Assembly (NCBI RefSeq): GCF_000425545.1
Contig: NZ_AUDQ01000003.1
Location: 124,001 to 188,000 of the forward strand
Source: Sporosarcina ureae DSM 2281
GTDB taxonomy: Bacteria > Bacillota > Bacilli > Bacillales_A > Planococcaceae
DNA length: 64,000 nt
Reading direction: 5' to 3'
Shown here one piece after another: positions 18,146 through 28,512 of this stretch (position 1 is its first letter; each line of letters opens with the position of its first letter). Under the pieces are notes generated by a model. That model saw only the letters and a program-made list of their open reading frames with translations. It was not told the DNA's origin and made no database searches. The position numbers and the translations under genes are program-made.

Positions 18146-18187
18146 AAAAGCTCCGTGTTAGCAAATTTGCTGATCACGGAGTTTTAC
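18146..18187. terminator. Terminator between yqkD-like gene and yneF
   Basis: CTCCGTG (18151-18157) pairs with CACGGAG (18175-18181), with an inner TAGCA/TGCT-type stem. It is followed by TTTTA on the plus strand and an A/T tract on the other side. Confidence 0.75.
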
Positions 18188-18424
18188 TTATTTTTTTTTA
18201 GCAGGCTTATCTTGAACTTTGTTCATCTGAGCCATCATTTGATTAATTTTCTTTTGAGAAGGTTTCTGTCCCATTTGCATCATCATCATACGTAACATTT
18301 GTTCATTAATTGGCGGATTGTCCTTCAAATAATTCATCATATATTTACGTGCTATGAAAAAGCCGAGTGCTACTCCGCCGATCAAAGCGACGACGATCAA
18401 TAAAATTGCTATCCATAAAGTCAT
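18188..18424 (-). CDS. yneF: YneF (UPF0154) small membrane protein
   Basis: A 78-residue UPF0154 protein. One N-terminal transmembrane helix ([20 protein letters not shown]) is followed by the conserved [20 protein letters not shown] and a Met/Gln-rich tail ending in Lys. The function is unknown. The ATG at 18424 is 9 nt after GGGAGG; the in-frame TTG nine bases upstream touches the SD and is rejected. The order yneF-sirA-tkt-ynzC-yneB-yneA-lexA follows B. subtilis. Confidence 0.92.
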   Translation of the reverse strand: MTLWIAILLIVVALIGGVALGFFIARKYMMNYLKDNPPINEQMLRMMMMQMGQKPSQKKINQMMAQMNKVQDKPAKKK

Positions 18425-18534
18425 TACTGCCAAACCTCCCTCATAAAAATAGTTCGATTACATACTACCAAGAAGGATTATACAACATAGCAGCAGTGAA
18501 TAGCAATGACTGTACGCAAATTGTGCGGAAGTTT

Positions 18535-18975
18535 TTACATCATTGTATTTTCTAGAATCATGCGTTCAGAGTGTTTAAGTGGTTTGAGCCACCCACATTC
18601 TTCCTGTTCATTCATGACTGCAAAAAAACGATCTGTAGAAGATGATAGTGCTACAAATAAATCTAAGTCTAACATTCTTGAACCTTGGCAGTACACTTCT
18701 ATACTGTGTGTACCCATTTTGATGAAGACCTCTCCCTTGATTAAGTGTGTCAATCGATATTCATTATGATATGAATCCAGTTCATCAAAATTTTTCCTTA
18801 AGGTATTCTGAATGATGCTATCCAGTTCCCTCTGATTCAACCGATCACATAAATATTCAATTTCTTGATAGCTTGTAGAAGGGCCTACTGTTAGCATCTC
18901 AAATAATAAACGTTCACGCCCCATTATGAAGGATTGATACGCTGACTTGATTTTAAAAATTTCATACTTTCTCAT
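18535..18975 (-). CDS. sirA: Sporulation inhibitor of replication SirA
   Basis: A 146-residue protein, the size of B. subtilis SirA (YneE, 148). SirA binds DnaA domain I and blocks new replication rounds once Spo0A is active. Family features seen are YFGRE-like IMGRERLLFEML near residue 22 and the C-terminal FFAVMNEQEECGWLKPLKH, which parallels CFLAMDFNSKRYGWLNPVK of B. subtilis. The overall identity is low, so position between yneF and tkt is important support. The ATG at 18975 is 8 nt after GGAGG. Confidence 0.85.
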   Translation of the reverse strand: MRKYEIFKIKSAYQSFIMGRERLLFEMLTVGPSTSYQEIEYLCDRLNQRELDSIIQNTLRKNFDELDSYHNEYRLTHLIKGEVFIKMGTHSIEVYCQGSRMLDLDLFVALSSSTDRFFAVMNEQEECGWLKPLKHSERMILENTMM

Positions 18976-19080
18976 AACGAACACCTCCTACTATCTATCA
19001 TAGAACTTGTCCTAAGTAAATCGTGTCAGTTTGCGGAAAACTTCATCACTATTATTGTCGTAAAGCTGCGCAAAAAAATA

Positions 19081-19107
19081 CACGGCTCTTTAATAATAAG
19101 AGCCGTG
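19081..19107 (-). terminator. Terminator after tkt
   Basis: CACGGCTCTT pairs with AAGAGCCGTG (10 bp, 7-nt loop), and a run of seven T follows shortly on the minus strand. Confidence 0.85.
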
Positions 19108-19119
19108 CGTTGTGTATAC

Positions 19120-21126
19120 TTAGTTATTTAATAGATTTGTCATTTCTTTTACAACATTTTCTACAGTAAAGCCATACTTTTCAATGACTAACTCGCCTGG
19201 AGCACTTGCACCGAAAGTATCAATTGCCATGACAGTTCCTTCATCACCTGAGTATTTATGCCACCCAAGTGAAGCTCCCATCTCAATCGCTACTCTCTTC
19301 TTAATGTTCTTTGGAAGAACAGAATCTTTATACGCTTGATCTTGCTTCTCAAATAGGTCCCATGAAGGCATTGAGACGACACTGACGTCGATATCATGCT
19401 CTTTTAGAGCTTTCTGTGCTTCAACCGCTAGACTTACTTCCGAGCCACTTGCAAGCAGTAAACCGTCCGCTTGTTCTTTAGTAGCAGGTGATACGACATA
19501 CGCACCTTTTGGTACATATTCCATCGCAAGATCTTGTGATTTAGGCAATACTTCAAGGTTTTGTCTAGACAATACTAAGACAGTTGGCGTGTCTTTTGAA
19601 GTGGCAGCTATATGCCATGCCGCTGAAGTTTCGTTTCCATCAGCTGGACGGATGATAGACAATCCAGGCATTGCACGTAAAGAAGCCAATTGCTCAACAG
19701 GTTCATGTGTAGGTCCGTCTTCTCCGACCGCTACGCTATCATGTGTGAAGACATATGTTACAGGTAGGCCCATTAATGCAGACAATCGAATAGCAGGACG
19801 TACATAGTCACTAAACACGAAGAAAGTCCCGCCAAATACTTTCACTCCACCGTGAAGAGACATGCCGTTTAGAGCAGTCCCCATTGCGAATTCACGTACA
19901 CCAAACCATATATTACGTCCAGCATAGTCATCAGCAGTGAAATCGCCCGCGTTCTTGATCGTCGTCTTGTTTGAACCCGCGAGGTCCGCACTACCGCCGA
20001 ATAAAGCAGGAACTGCATTCGCCAACGCATTGATTGACTCACCAGATGCTGAACGAGTCGCTACAGAAGCACCTGCTTCATAAACCGGCATTTGTTCTTT
20101 TAAATCGCCAGGAAGTTCATTTGCAATTGCTTGTTTAAACTGCGCAGCCAGTTCTTTATGTTCATTTTCATAGCTTGCGAACAAATCATTCCATTGTTGC
20201 TCTGATTGAACACCAAGTCGATCCGTTGCTGAATTAAAACGGTCATAGACTTCTTCAGGAACGTAGAAGTCCTCTTCAAATGTCCACTTATAATACTCTT
20301 TCGTAAGTGCCATTTCATCTTCACCTAATGGGGCACCGTGTGCATCTGCTTTACCAGACTTGTTTGGTGAACCATAGCCGATCACAGTTTTCACTTCAAT
20401 GATTGTCGGTCCGCCAGTATTGCCTTTTGCTTTTTCAATTGCATCAGAAACGGATCTTGTATCATTTCCATCTTCAACGCGTGCATAGTTCCAGCCATAT
20501 GATTCAAAGCGCTTTCTAATGTTTTCAGAGAATGACATATCCAAATCGCCATCTAAAGAGATGTCGTTACTGTCATATAGCACGATTAGTTTATTTAATT
20601 GAAGGTGGCCAGCCATGGAAATTGCCTCTGCTGCTACACCTTCCATCAAATCTCCATCTCCGCACAGTGCATATGTGTAGTGATCGACAATATCGAAACC
20701 GGGTTTGTTATATGTTGCTGCAAGATGTTTTTCAGCCATTGCCATACCTACAGACATACCAATTCCTTGTCCAAGCGGTCCTGTCGTTGCTTCAACTCCT
20801 ACTGTATGTCCATACTCTGGATGTCCAGGGGTCTTTGAATCCCATTGTCTGAAATTCTTTATGTCCTCAATAGTCAAGCCGTAACCGCTTAGATGCAACA
20901 AGCTGTAGAGTAACATCGAGCCGTGTCCCGCTGAAAGTACAAAACGGTCACGATTGAACCATTGTGGGTTTGATGGATTATGGTGTAAATGTTGCGTCCA
21001 TAGTGTGTAAGCCATCGGTGCTGCACCCATCGGTAATCCCGGGTGACCAGAATTTGCTTTTTCAATTGCATCGATTGATAATGTTCGGATTGTCGTTATT
21101 GCCAGTTGATCGATTTTTTCGGTCAT
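19120..21126 (-). CDS. tkt: Transketolase
   Basis: 668 residues. This ThDP enzyme moves two-carbon units in the pentose phosphate pathway. The N-terminal half carries [20 protein letters not shown], the [12 protein letters not shown] His region and the ThDP/metal motif [14 protein letters not shown] with YDSNDIS. The Pyr domain carries the GVREFAMG glutamate, the [16 protein letters not shown] segment and [17 protein letters not shown] use the ATG at 21126 ([10 protein letters not shown]), 8 nt after AAAGGA; upstream in-frame codons extend it without support. Confidence 0.97.
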   Translation of the reverse strand: MTEKIDQLAITTIRTLSIDAIEKANSGHPGLPMGAAPMAYTLWTQHLHHNPSNPQWFNRDRFVLSAGHGSMLLYSLLHLSGYGLTIEDIKNFRQWDSKTPGHPEYGHTVGVEATTGPLGQGIGMSVGMAMAEKHLAATYNKPGFDIVDHYTYALCGDGDLMEGVAAEAISMAGHLQLNKLIVLYDSNDISLDGDLDMSFSENIRKRFESYGWNYARVEDGNDTRSVSDAIEKAKGNTGGPTIIEVKTVIGYGSPNKSGKADAHGAPLGEDEMALTKEYYKWTFEEDFYVPEEVYDRFNSATDRLGVQSEQQWNDLFASYENEHKELAAQFKQAIANELPGDLKEQMPVYEAGASVATRSASGESINALANAVPALFGGSADLAGSNKTTIKNAGDFTADDYAGRNIWFGVREFAMGTALNGMSLHGGVKVFGGTFFVFSDYVRPAIRLSALMGLPVTYVFTHDSVAVGEDGPTHEPVEQLASLRAMPGLSIIRPADGNETSAAWHIAATSKDTPTVLVLSRQNLEVLPKSQDLAMEYVPKGAYVVSPATKEQADGLLLASGSEVSLAVEAQKALKEHDIDVSVVSMPSWDLFEKQDQAYKDSVLPKNIKKRVAIEMGASLGWHKYSGDEGTVMAIDTFGASAPGELVIEKYGFTVENVVKEMTNLLNN

Positions 21127-21234
21127 GCTGTACATCCTTTCCATCCTGTCTCATATGAGTGTTTTATAGTACATATTCCTTCTCTAGTGTAGTCAATTCT
21201 AGAGTTAATTACAATATTAATCCTTTACCTATCA

Positions 21235-21471
21235 TCAATTTAACGGTTTTTGATTCGCTCTTGCTTGTTTAACTTTATCAGGTGTTACATCATTTCCTTC
21301 TGGATCCACTACTTTGACCGATTCGATCGTCTCACGCATGCTTGTACGGAATGATTCCAAGTATTCCTTTCTCAACCGCGTCTGTTCTTTTGCCTCTTCA
21401 ATCGATAATCCTATTGTTTTCTTTTTATTTGCCAATTCATTAATACGCTTTATTTTCTTTTCTGATAGCAT
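21235..21471 (-). CDS. ynzC: YnzC, DUF896 protein
   Basis: A 78-residue DUF896/UPF0291 protein (77 in B. subtilis). It is a short helical hairpin with the family core RINELANKKKTIGLSIEEAKEQ, then RKEYLESFR and the end VVDPEGNDVTP. In B. subtilis ynzC is in the SOS operon yneA-yneB-ynzC, and the order here is the same, so LexA control is expected. The molecular role is unknown. GGAGGG precedes the ATG. Confidence 0.93.
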   Translation of the reverse strand: MLSEKKIKRINELANKKKTIGLSIEEAKEQTRLRKEYLESFRTSMRETIESVKVVDPEGNDVTPDKVKQARANQKPLN

Positions 21472-21538
21472 CTTTAAAACCCTCCAAAAGTTAGTCGTTT
21501 AATAAAATGTAAACAACCTGGAGGAAAAGTGCAACCTA

Positions 21539-22515
<977 letters not shown>

Positions 22516-22544
22516 TTTAACTCCTCCTCGAATTTGCGTATTTA

Positions 22545-22569
22545 GAATGCACGTTCGGAATACTTGTTC
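22545..22569. promoter_or_regulatory. Tandem LexA boxes upstream of yneA
   Basis: GAATGCACGTTC (22545-22556) and GAATACTTGTTC (22558-22569) each match GAAC-N4-GTTC at 7 of 8 positions and nearly touch. Confidence 0.75.
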
Positions 22570-22581
22570 TTAATTATAAGA

Positions 22582-22593
22582 GAACATATGATT
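22582..22593. promoter_or_regulatory. Weak LexA-like box
   Basis: GAACATATGATT has an intact left half but a poor right half (GATT instead of GTTC). It lies between the yneA and lexA promoters. Confidence 0.4.
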
Positions 22594-22621
22594 CCATGTC
22601 AAGCAAAATTAGAACCTTTGT

Positions 22622-22650
22622 TTGATTAGTAATCGAACACATGTTATACT
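22622..22650 (+). promoter_or_regulatory. lexA promoter with embedded LexA box
   Basis: TTGATT, a 17-nt spacer and TATACT form a good sigma-A promoter. GAACACATGTTA (22635-22646), 7 of 8 to the LexA half-sites, lies in the spacer and runs into the -10, an arrangement suited to autorepression. Confidence 0.8.
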
Positions 22651-22710
22651 ATATTCAAAATAATGGTTGAGTATACCATTGCTCTCAAACTAGTAGAAGA
22701 GGTGAATCTG

Positions 22711-23331
22711 TTGAAGAAAATATCAAAGAGACAAGAAGAAATACTTGCTTTCATAAAAGATGAAGTGCGTTTAAAAGGTTATCCCCCTTCCGTTCGTGAA
22801 ATTGGAGAAGCTGTAGGTCTTGCATCAAGTTCCACAGTTCACGGTCACTTGTCACGACTCGAAAGTAAAGGTTTCATACGCAGGGACCCGACAAAACCCC
22901 GAGCTATTGAAATTTTAGATCCAGAAGGACTAGATGAACTAAAAAATGGCGTTATGCATGTGCCGTTGATTGGTAAAGTTACAGCAGGCAATCCAATTAC
23001 GACGATTGAAAATATTGAAGAGTACTTCCCATTGCCGGATACATTTGGTTCCTCAGAGGATGAAATCTTTATGTTGGAGATTGTAGGAGACAGCATGATT
23101 GAAGCCGGCATCCTAAACGGAGACCGTGTGATTGTCAGACAAACGCACTCTGCAAGCAATGGTGAAATTGTCGTAGCTATGACAGAAGAAGATGAAGCAA
23201 CCGTTAAACGTTTCTTTAAAGAAAAAGATTATTTTCGACTCCAACCAGAAAACTCTTCCATGGAGCCGATCATTGTAGATCAAGTTTCCATTCTTGGAAA
23301 AGTGATCGGTGTATTTCGGATGATTCATTAA
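22711..23331 (+). CDS. lexA: SOS repressor LexA
   Basis: 206 residues, against 205 in B. subtilis. The N-terminal winged helix has [20 protein letters not shown]. The self-cleavage site is Ala92-Gly93 (KVTAGNP). The catalytic dyad is Ser128 (VGDSMIEAG) and Lys166 (ATVKRFF), all in expected positions. The start is the TTG at 22711, 8 nt after AGAGG, giving [12 protein letters not shown], which aligns with the family N-terminus; the in-frame codons upstream do not. It represses itself and the divergent yneA operon, and very likely recA in this window. Confidence 0.97.
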   Translation: MKKISKRQEEILAFIKDEVRLKGYPPSVREIGEAVGLASSSTVHGHLSRLESKGFIRRDPTKPRAIEILDPEGLDELKNGVMHVPLIGKVTAGNPITTIENIEEYFPLPDTFGSSEDEIFMLEIVGDSMIEAGILNGDRVIVRQTHSASNGEIVVAMTEEDEATVKRFFKEKDYFRLQPENSSMEPIIVDQVSILGKVIGVFRMIH

Positions 23332-23336
23332 TGATA

Positions 23337-23383
23337 AAAAAAGTGTATCGAGAAACCTCAAGAGGTTTTCGATACACTTTTTT
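23337..23383. terminator. Bidirectional terminator lexA / ynbB
   Basis: A stem of more than 20 bp (GTGTATCGAGAAACCTC with GAGGTTTTCGATACAC, one G-U pair) with A and T tracts on both flanks. Confidence 0.9.
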
Positions 23384-23385
23384 CT

Positions 23386-24645
23386 TTATACCAACTTCTT
23401 TTCAAGCAATTGTTCCATCGAATCTAGTATTGCAGATTTTACATGTTCATAAGTCAATCCACCTTGAATATATGCTGTGTATGGCGGTCTGATCGGACCG
23501 TCAGCTGTCAACTCAATACTGGAACCTTGAATGAACGTACCCGCGGCCATGATGACGTCATCAGCATAACCGGGCATGTAAGATGGCTCTGGGGCATATT
23601 GAGCATTAATTGGTGAGTTTTGCTGGATCATCTGACAAAACGCAATCATTTGTTCAGCATTTAAAAAGTTCACCGATTGAATTAAATCCGTTCGAAGCTC
23701 ACTGTAATGCGGTGTTGTATCCATACCGAAGCTTGCGAAAAATGCCGATGTGAATAACGCGCCTTTAACCGCCTGACTGACTACGTGTGGCGCTAAGAAG
23801 AATCCTTGATACATCTCAAGTAACGTATCGAGTGAAGCCCCTGCTTCAGCTCCAAGGCCTGGAGAAGTCATACGATAAGCACACTTCTCAACCAAGTCTT
23901 TTCTGCCTGCAATGTAACCACCTGTTCTAGCAAGTCCACCGCCTGGATTTTTTATGAGCGAGCCTGCCATAAGATCTGCTCCAACTTCTACAGGCTCTTT
24001 CATTTCCACAAATTCTCCATAGCAATTATCTACAAAGACCACGACATCTTCTTTCATTTTGCGGATTTCTTTAATAATCGCTTCAATTTCATGGATTCTG
24101 AATGATGGATTACTTGAATAGCCTTTCGAACGTTGGATCGCTACGATTTTCGTCTTCTCTGAAATCGTCTCTTTTGCTTTCTCGTAATCAACAGAACCAT
24201 CCTCGTTCAAATCAATATGCTGATAAGAAATCTGAAAGTCCTCAAGTGAACCCGTATCTTTGCCGTTGCCGGAAATGATAGATTCCAACGTGTCGTATGG
24301 TTTACCTGTAATATAAAGAAGTTCGTCACCTGGGCGCAATATCCCGAACAAGCTGATTGTAATGGCATGCGTGCCCGAGATAATTTGATTTCTTACAAGA
24401 CAGTCTTCCGCTCCGAACACATCCGAATACACTTGTTCCAATACATCACGGCCACTGTCGTCATAGCCATAACCTGTTGAGCCTGATAAATGAAAGTCGC
24501 TTACTTGATTTTTCTTGAATGCCTGTAAGACTTTTCTTTGGTTAAAAAACGCAATTTCTTCTACTTTCTTCACATACGGAGCGATTAGTTCTTCCGCTTC
24601 TTGTGATTTTGTTAGTAATTCTTCATTAATGGGTGTAATTTGCAT
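23386..24645 (-). CDS. ynbB: YnbB, PLP-dependent methionine gamma-lyase family protein
   Basis: A 419-residue fold-type I PLP protein (PF06838; sometimes labelled aluminium resistance protein). It has FHLSGSTGYGYDDSGRDVLE near residue 55, QIISGTHAITISLFGILRPG, VFVDNCYGEFVE (PLP-binding Asp) and GSLIKNPGGGLARTGGYIAG, whose Lys is the likely Schiff base residue. The true substrate is unproven. It is in the conserved place after hfq/miaA; a terminator after hfq separates them. GAGGT is 7 nt before the ATG. Confidence 0.92.
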   Translation of the reverse strand: MQITPINEELLTKSQEAEELIAPYVKKVEEIAFFNQRKVLQAFKKNQVSDFHLSGSTGYGYDDSGRDVLEQVYSDVFGAEDCLVRNQIISGTHAITISLFGILRPGDELLYITGKPYDTLESIISGNGKDTGSLEDFQISYQHIDLNEDGSVDYEKAKETISEKTKIVAIQRSKGYSSNPSFRIHEIEAIIKEIRKMKEDVVVFVDNCYGEFVEMKEPVEVGADLMAGSLIKNPGGGLARTGGYIAGRKDLVEKCAYRMTSPGLGAEAGASLDTLLEMYQGFFLAPHVVSQAVKGALFTSAFFASFGMDTTPHYSELRTDLIQSVNFLNAEQMIAFCQMIQQNSPINAQYAPEPSYMPGYADDVIMAAGTFIQGSSIELTADGPIRPPYTAYIQGGLTYEHVKSAILDSMEQLLEKKLV

Positions 24646-24723
24646 ATGTAGTACCTCATTTCATTTGATCATATTCTATTTTACCAGATGAAGTCTATAT
24701 ACCAAATGAAAGACAACAAAAAA

Positions 24724-24742
24724 AACAGGCAAGCGCCTGTTT
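24724..24742 (-). terminator. Terminator after hfq
   Basis: AACAGGC / GCCTGTT with an AAGC tetraloop. On the minus strand it runs into a long T tract. Confidence 0.8.
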
Positions 24743-24965
24743 ATTGTTCGTCTTTTAAAATAACTGGTTTTGCTGGAGCATACGTAGAAATAGCATGCTT
24801 ATAAATAAGCTGTTGTTTACCATCTGTTTCTAATAGAACCGTATAATTATCATATGACTTGATGAGACCTTTCAATTGAAAACCATTTAGTAAAAAAATT
24901 GTAACGAATGTGTTGTTCTTACGTAAGGAATTTAAAAATGTATCTTGCATATTTCCTTGTGCCAT
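24741..24965 (-). CDS. hfq: RNA-binding protein Hfq
   Basis: A 74-residue Sm-like protein. The Sm1 motif is [22 protein letters not shown] and the Sm2 region is [13 protein letters not shown], with the YKHAI form of the RNA-binding site. It forms hexamers that bind A/U-rich RNA; in Bacilli its role in sRNA regulation is modest. GGAGG precedes the ATG. It follows miaA, the almost universal arrangement, and is the last gene of the mutS-mutL-glpD-hydrolase-miaA-hfq run. Confidence 0.96.
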   Translation of the reverse strand: MAQGNMQDTFLNSLRKNNTFVTIFLLNGFQLKGLIKSYDNYTVLLETDGKQQLIYKHAISTYAPAKPVILKDEQ

Positions 24966-25005
24966 TCAATTGCCTCCTTGTCCCTGTTACTTAGTTATTC
25001 CATAC

Positions 25006-25938
25006 TCACTTCTGAAATTCCTTTATTATCTTACAAGATGTTTGAAAAACTTCTTCCCCCGACTGATTCGCATCTACCCACTGGACAGGCAATTTATTGC
25101 GGAAGTAGGTCAGCTGCCTCTTCGCGTAATTGCGTGTATTTTTCATTACCGCTTCTATTGCCTGCTCTTTTGTCAATAGTCCATCAAAATAGGAGATCAG
25201 TTCTTTATAGCCTATTGCTTGTACTGATTGATTTTGACGAATTCCTTTATTCCAGAGTTGCTGTACCTCATTAAATAATCCCGCTTGAACCATTTGTTCT
25301 ACACGCAGATTGATTCGCTCATATAGTAATTCTCTAGGAAGATCTAATCCAATAATTAATGAATGATACATAGGCTGACTCCCTTGTTGTTGTTCGTGGT
25401 CTTGCTTTGTTTGACCGGTCACTTCGAGGATCTCAAGCGCACGCACTAGGCGTCTATGATTATTTGGATGAATTTTCTCTACACTTTTCGGATCCAATTC
25501 TGCTAGTCTTGCGTGCAATACATCTGCGCCTTCTGCTTCAAGCTCTCGCTCTAAACGCGCTCGCACTTTAGGATCAGCTGCTTGTTCTGTAAATCGATAA
25601 TCGAATAAAACCGACTGAACATACATTCCACTGCCACCGACAATAATAGGTAATTTTCCGCGAGAGTGAATATCGGCAATCCATTGCCTGACCGCTAATT
25701 GATATTCCGCTACAGAAAATGATTCTGTTGGTTCTTTTACATCAAAGAAATGATGTGGAACCCCTTGCATCTCAGAACAATGAATCTTTGCCGTACCGAT
25801 ATCTAATTCTTTATATACTTGCATCGCATCGCCATTAATGATTTCTCCATTAAATAGTTTTGCAAGTGCCACGCTAAGCGCTGTTTTCCCTGAAGCAGTC
25901 GGCCCTACTACTGCTAGTACCTCAACGGGTAGGTTCAT
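25006..25938 (-). CDS. miaA: tRNA dimethylallyltransferase MiaA
   Basis: 310 residues. It adds the dimethylallyl group to A37 of tRNAs reading UNN codons, making i6A, which MiaB (also in this window) then methylthiolates. It has the P-loop GPTASGKTAL at residues 12-21, the DSMQ-type NGDAMQVYKELDIGTAK and the DVKEPTESFSVAEYQ insert, and IVGGSGMYVQSV. Its ATG lies inside the end of the upstream hydrolase gene (17-nt overlap). Confidence 0.96.
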   Translation of the reverse strand: MNLPVEVLAVVGPTASGKTALSVALAKLFNGEIINGDAMQVYKELDIGTAKIHCSEMQGVPHHFFDVKEPTESFSVAEYQLAVRQWIADIHSRGKLPIIVGGSGMYVQSVLFDYRFTEQAADPKVRARLERELEAEGADVLHARLAELDPKSVEKIHPNNHRRLVRALEILEVTGQTKQDHEQQQGSQPMYHSLIIGLDLPRELLYERINLRVEQMVQAGLFNEVQQLWNKGIRQNQSVQAIGYKELISYFDGLLTKEQAIEAVMKNTRNYAKRQLTYFRNKLPVQWVDANQSGEEVFQTSCKIIKEFQK

Positions 25939-26848
25939 GTCGTTTCATCCATTCCACGATAGTTGTATACACTTGTTTATAGTTAGTTTCCTGAAGCATT
26001 TCATGTCTTCCACCTTCATAAAGCTGAACAGTGACTCGCTGTTGATTAGCTTTATCGAATTGTTTGGCTACTTTCCACACACCTTTAGCACGATCTCCTA
26101 CTAAGTCATCTGTACCTGAAAGTAATAAAATTGGTAATTCATTCGGAATATTTAACAAGAATTCAGGCACTTCCAATGAATTCATTCCTTCAATCAACAC
26201 ACGAAATAGTTGAGCAGTCGGCACAAATCCACATGCCTCATCCTCTTTGTAATCAACTACACTTTCTACATCGCGTGATAGCCAAGCAAACTCGCCTTCA
26301 CCAGGAAATTGTTTTGAATATCCGCCAAACACCAAACCGTTTAAAAATTTATCCGCTTGCTCTTTAGGGAATTTATTTTCTCTATACGCGGCGAATGCAA
26401 TCGCAGCATGTGCAGTGAGCTTAGAATTGGTTCCAGTACCCGATAGAATAACTTTGCTTAGCGTAGAACCGTATAGCTGGATATAGCGCCTTGCAACGAA
26501 GGAACCCATACTATGTCCCAATAGTACTGCCGGCAGCTCTTTGTATTGTAGTTGATATGCTTGATTCACTTCAAACGCATCATCCACCAATTGGTCAAAT
26601 GTGGCAGACCTACCTATATAGCCGTATACATGGCCGTTTTCTGTAGCCGTCTTACCGTGCCCCCTTTGGTCATGCAACGTAACGACATACCCTTGTGACT
26701 GTAAGTACTCTGCGAATCGTTTATAACGACCGCTATGTTCAGCCAATCCGTGAATGATATGCACACGAGCAACTGGCTTAGTTTCAGGTGTATAACTTGT
26801 ACTATACACTTTGGTACCATCACGCATTTCTATCCACTGGTCTGTCAT
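25922..26848 (-). CDS. Alpha/beta hydrolase, lysophospholipase/monoglyceride lipase type
   Basis: 308 residues of the Hydrolase_4 family (serine aminopeptidase S33). It opens with VARVHIIHGLAEHSGRYKRF and VTLHDQRGHGKT. The nucleophile is in LLGHSMGSFVARR, the acid in LLSGTDDLVGD and the base in YEGGRHEMLQE. It resembles B. subtilis YtpA and monoacylglycerol lipases; the substrate is unproven. It overlaps glpD by ATGA and miaA by 17 nt, so it is tightly coupled. Placement right after glpD suits glycerolipid breakdown (inference). Confidence 0.9.
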   Translation of the reverse strand: MTDQWIEMRDGTKVYSTSYTPETKPVARVHIIHGLAEHSGRYKRFAEYLQSQGYVVTLHDQRGHGKTATENGHVYGYIGRSATFDQLVDDAFEVNQAYQLQYKELPAVLLGHSMGSFVARRYIQLYGSTLSKVILSGTGTNSKLTAHAAIAFAAYRENKFPKEQADKFLNGLVFGGYSKQFPGEGEFAWLSRDVESVVDYKEDEACGFVPTAQLFRVLIEGMNSLEVPEFLLNIPNELPILLLSGTDDLVGDRAKGVWKVAKQFDKANQQRVTVQLYEGGRHEMLQETNYKQVYTTIVEWMKRHEPTR

Positions 26849-28485
26849 GAACTTGCACTTCCTTTCGCTTCCGCAATCGCATTTTTCAAGTCATTTTCAT
26901 GAATAGATTTCTCACTGTCCGTGTAATGCAACAACTTTGCCATATAGTCGGTTACTTGTGTCGCCAATGACTCCACCACATCGATTTGGAAATATAAATC
27001 TCCTTTTCTACGAATAAAGAAATCACTTGGCGATGTGACCATTTCACGATGAATACCATATAAGATTTCTGCACGTAAACTTATTGGCAAATTGTTCTCC
27101 TCTGCTGAAATCGCGTGGGCGAATTGGAAAATTTCATCACTATTTCTTCCATAAAACGCAGCAAGACGCGCTCCTTGCTGTGGAGTTAAGCCGAACTGAG
27201 GCGCTCGTTCCGCCTGAAGATCAATAAATTGCTTCAACGTTGCATCGTCTATAAAGTCACTTCCTGAAACGGCGATATTCTTCGTTTCACATTTCTTGAT
27301 AAATGGCTTTTCTAGCTGTTCATTAATTCGATCCACTACGACTTCCGCCATCTGCCGGTAGCCTGTTAACTTCCCTCCTGCGATCGTCAGCAATCCAGGA
27401 ACTGTTTCCCACACTTCATCTCTTCTTGAAATTTCAGATGCATCCTTACCTTCTTGCGCAATCAATGGACGAATTCCTGCCCACGTAGATTCCACATGTT
27501 TTCGTTGAAGATGAATGCTTGGGAATATTTCGCGTACTGCATTAATGATGTAGTGTATATCATCTTCTGTCGCTGTAGGATGCTGTTTATTATCCGAATA
27601 AAATGTATCAGTCGTACCGATATACGTTTTATTATCTCGCGGAATGGCGAATAACATTCTCCCATCCGAGTTATCAAAATAAATTGCTTGCTGCAACGGG
27701 AATAAAGATCGATCTACTACAATATGGGCACCTTTCGTAATATGCAATCGTTTTTTATGTTTGCTGCTAATTTTCTTTTGCAACTCGTCAACCCATGGAC
27801 CTGATGCATTGATCACGATAGAAGCCTCTACGGAAAATCGGTCGCCGGTTAGTTGATCACTTAAGACTGCCCCAACGATACGATCTTTCTCAAAGTTGAA
27901 TTGTTCGCACTTCATATAATTTAGGCAAAGCGCACCTTTTTCTGCTGCTTTCTTCAGTACTTCAATCGTCAAACGTGCATCATCGGTCTGATACTCCACA
28001 TAATGCCCGCCACCTTGTAGCCGTTCCTTTTTCAGTAATGGTTCAAGTTCAACCGTTTCTTCTTTCGTCAACATCTCACGTCGTTCTACAGGCTTTACAC
28101 CTGCTAGTAAATCATAGATGAGAAGTCCAGCCGAAGTAGAGTACTTGCCATACGTTCCATTTTGATAGATCGGCAATAGCATAGGTCTTGATTTCGTGAT
28201 ATTTCGAGAATTACGGAAAACGATTTCTCGTTCCTTTCCCGTTTCTGCCACTATTTTCACTTCCAATTGTTTTAAATAGCGCAAGCCACCATGTATCAGT
28301 TTTGTTGAACGGCTAGATGTTCCCGCCGCAAAATCTTGCATATCAATAAGGGCAACCGAAAATCCTCTCGCAGCCGCATCCAATGCGATACCCGCACCTG
28401 TAATCCCTCCACCGACAACTAAAACATCGAATGAAAAGTTTCTCAAGTCCTGAATTCTGCTTGATCTTTCTAATGTAGAAAACAT
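26845..28485 (-). CDS. glpD: Aerobic glycerol-3-phosphate dehydrogenase GlpD
   Basis: 546 residues. This FAD enzyme oxidises sn-glycerol-3-phosphate to dihydroxyacetone phosphate and passes electrons to menaquinone at the membrane. The N-terminal dinucleotide fold has VVGGGITGAGIALDAA. Further family motifs are FAAGTSSRSTKLIHGGLRYL, IPRDNKTYIGTTDT and GGKLTGYRQMAE. In B. subtilis glpD follows glpF-glpK; here it is between mutL (27 nt upstream) and a hydrolase gene (4-nt overlap), a different context. No glp leader terminator was seen. Confidence 0.96.
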   Translation of the reverse strand: MFSTLERSSRIQDLRNFSFDVLVVGGGITGAGIALDAAARGFSVALIDMQDFAAGTSSRSTKLIHGGLRYLKQLEVKIVAETGKEREIVFRNSRNITKSRPMLLPIYQNGTYGKYSTSAGLLIYDLLAGVKPVERREMLTKEETVELEPLLKKERLQGGGHYVEYQTDDARLTIEVLKKAAEKGALCLNYMKCEQFNFEKDRIVGAVLSDQLTGDRFSVEASIVINASGPWVDELQKKISSKHKKRLHITKGAHIVVDRSLFPLQQAIYFDNSDGRMLFAIPRDNKTYIGTTDTFYSDNKQHPTATEDDIHYIINAVREIFPSIHLQRKHVESTWAGIRPLIAQEGKDASEISRRDEVWETVPGLLTIAGGKLTGYRQMAEVVVDRINEQLEKPFIKKCETKNIAVSGSDFIDDATLKQFIDLQAERAPQFGLTPQQGARLAAFYGRNSDEIFQFAHAISAEENNLPISLRAEILYGIHREMVTSPSDFFIRRKGDLYFQIDVVESLATQVTDYMAKLLHYTDSEKSIHENDLKNAIAEAKGSASS

Positions 28486-28512
28486 ATAATCGCTCCTTTC
28501 TGATGTGCTCTG

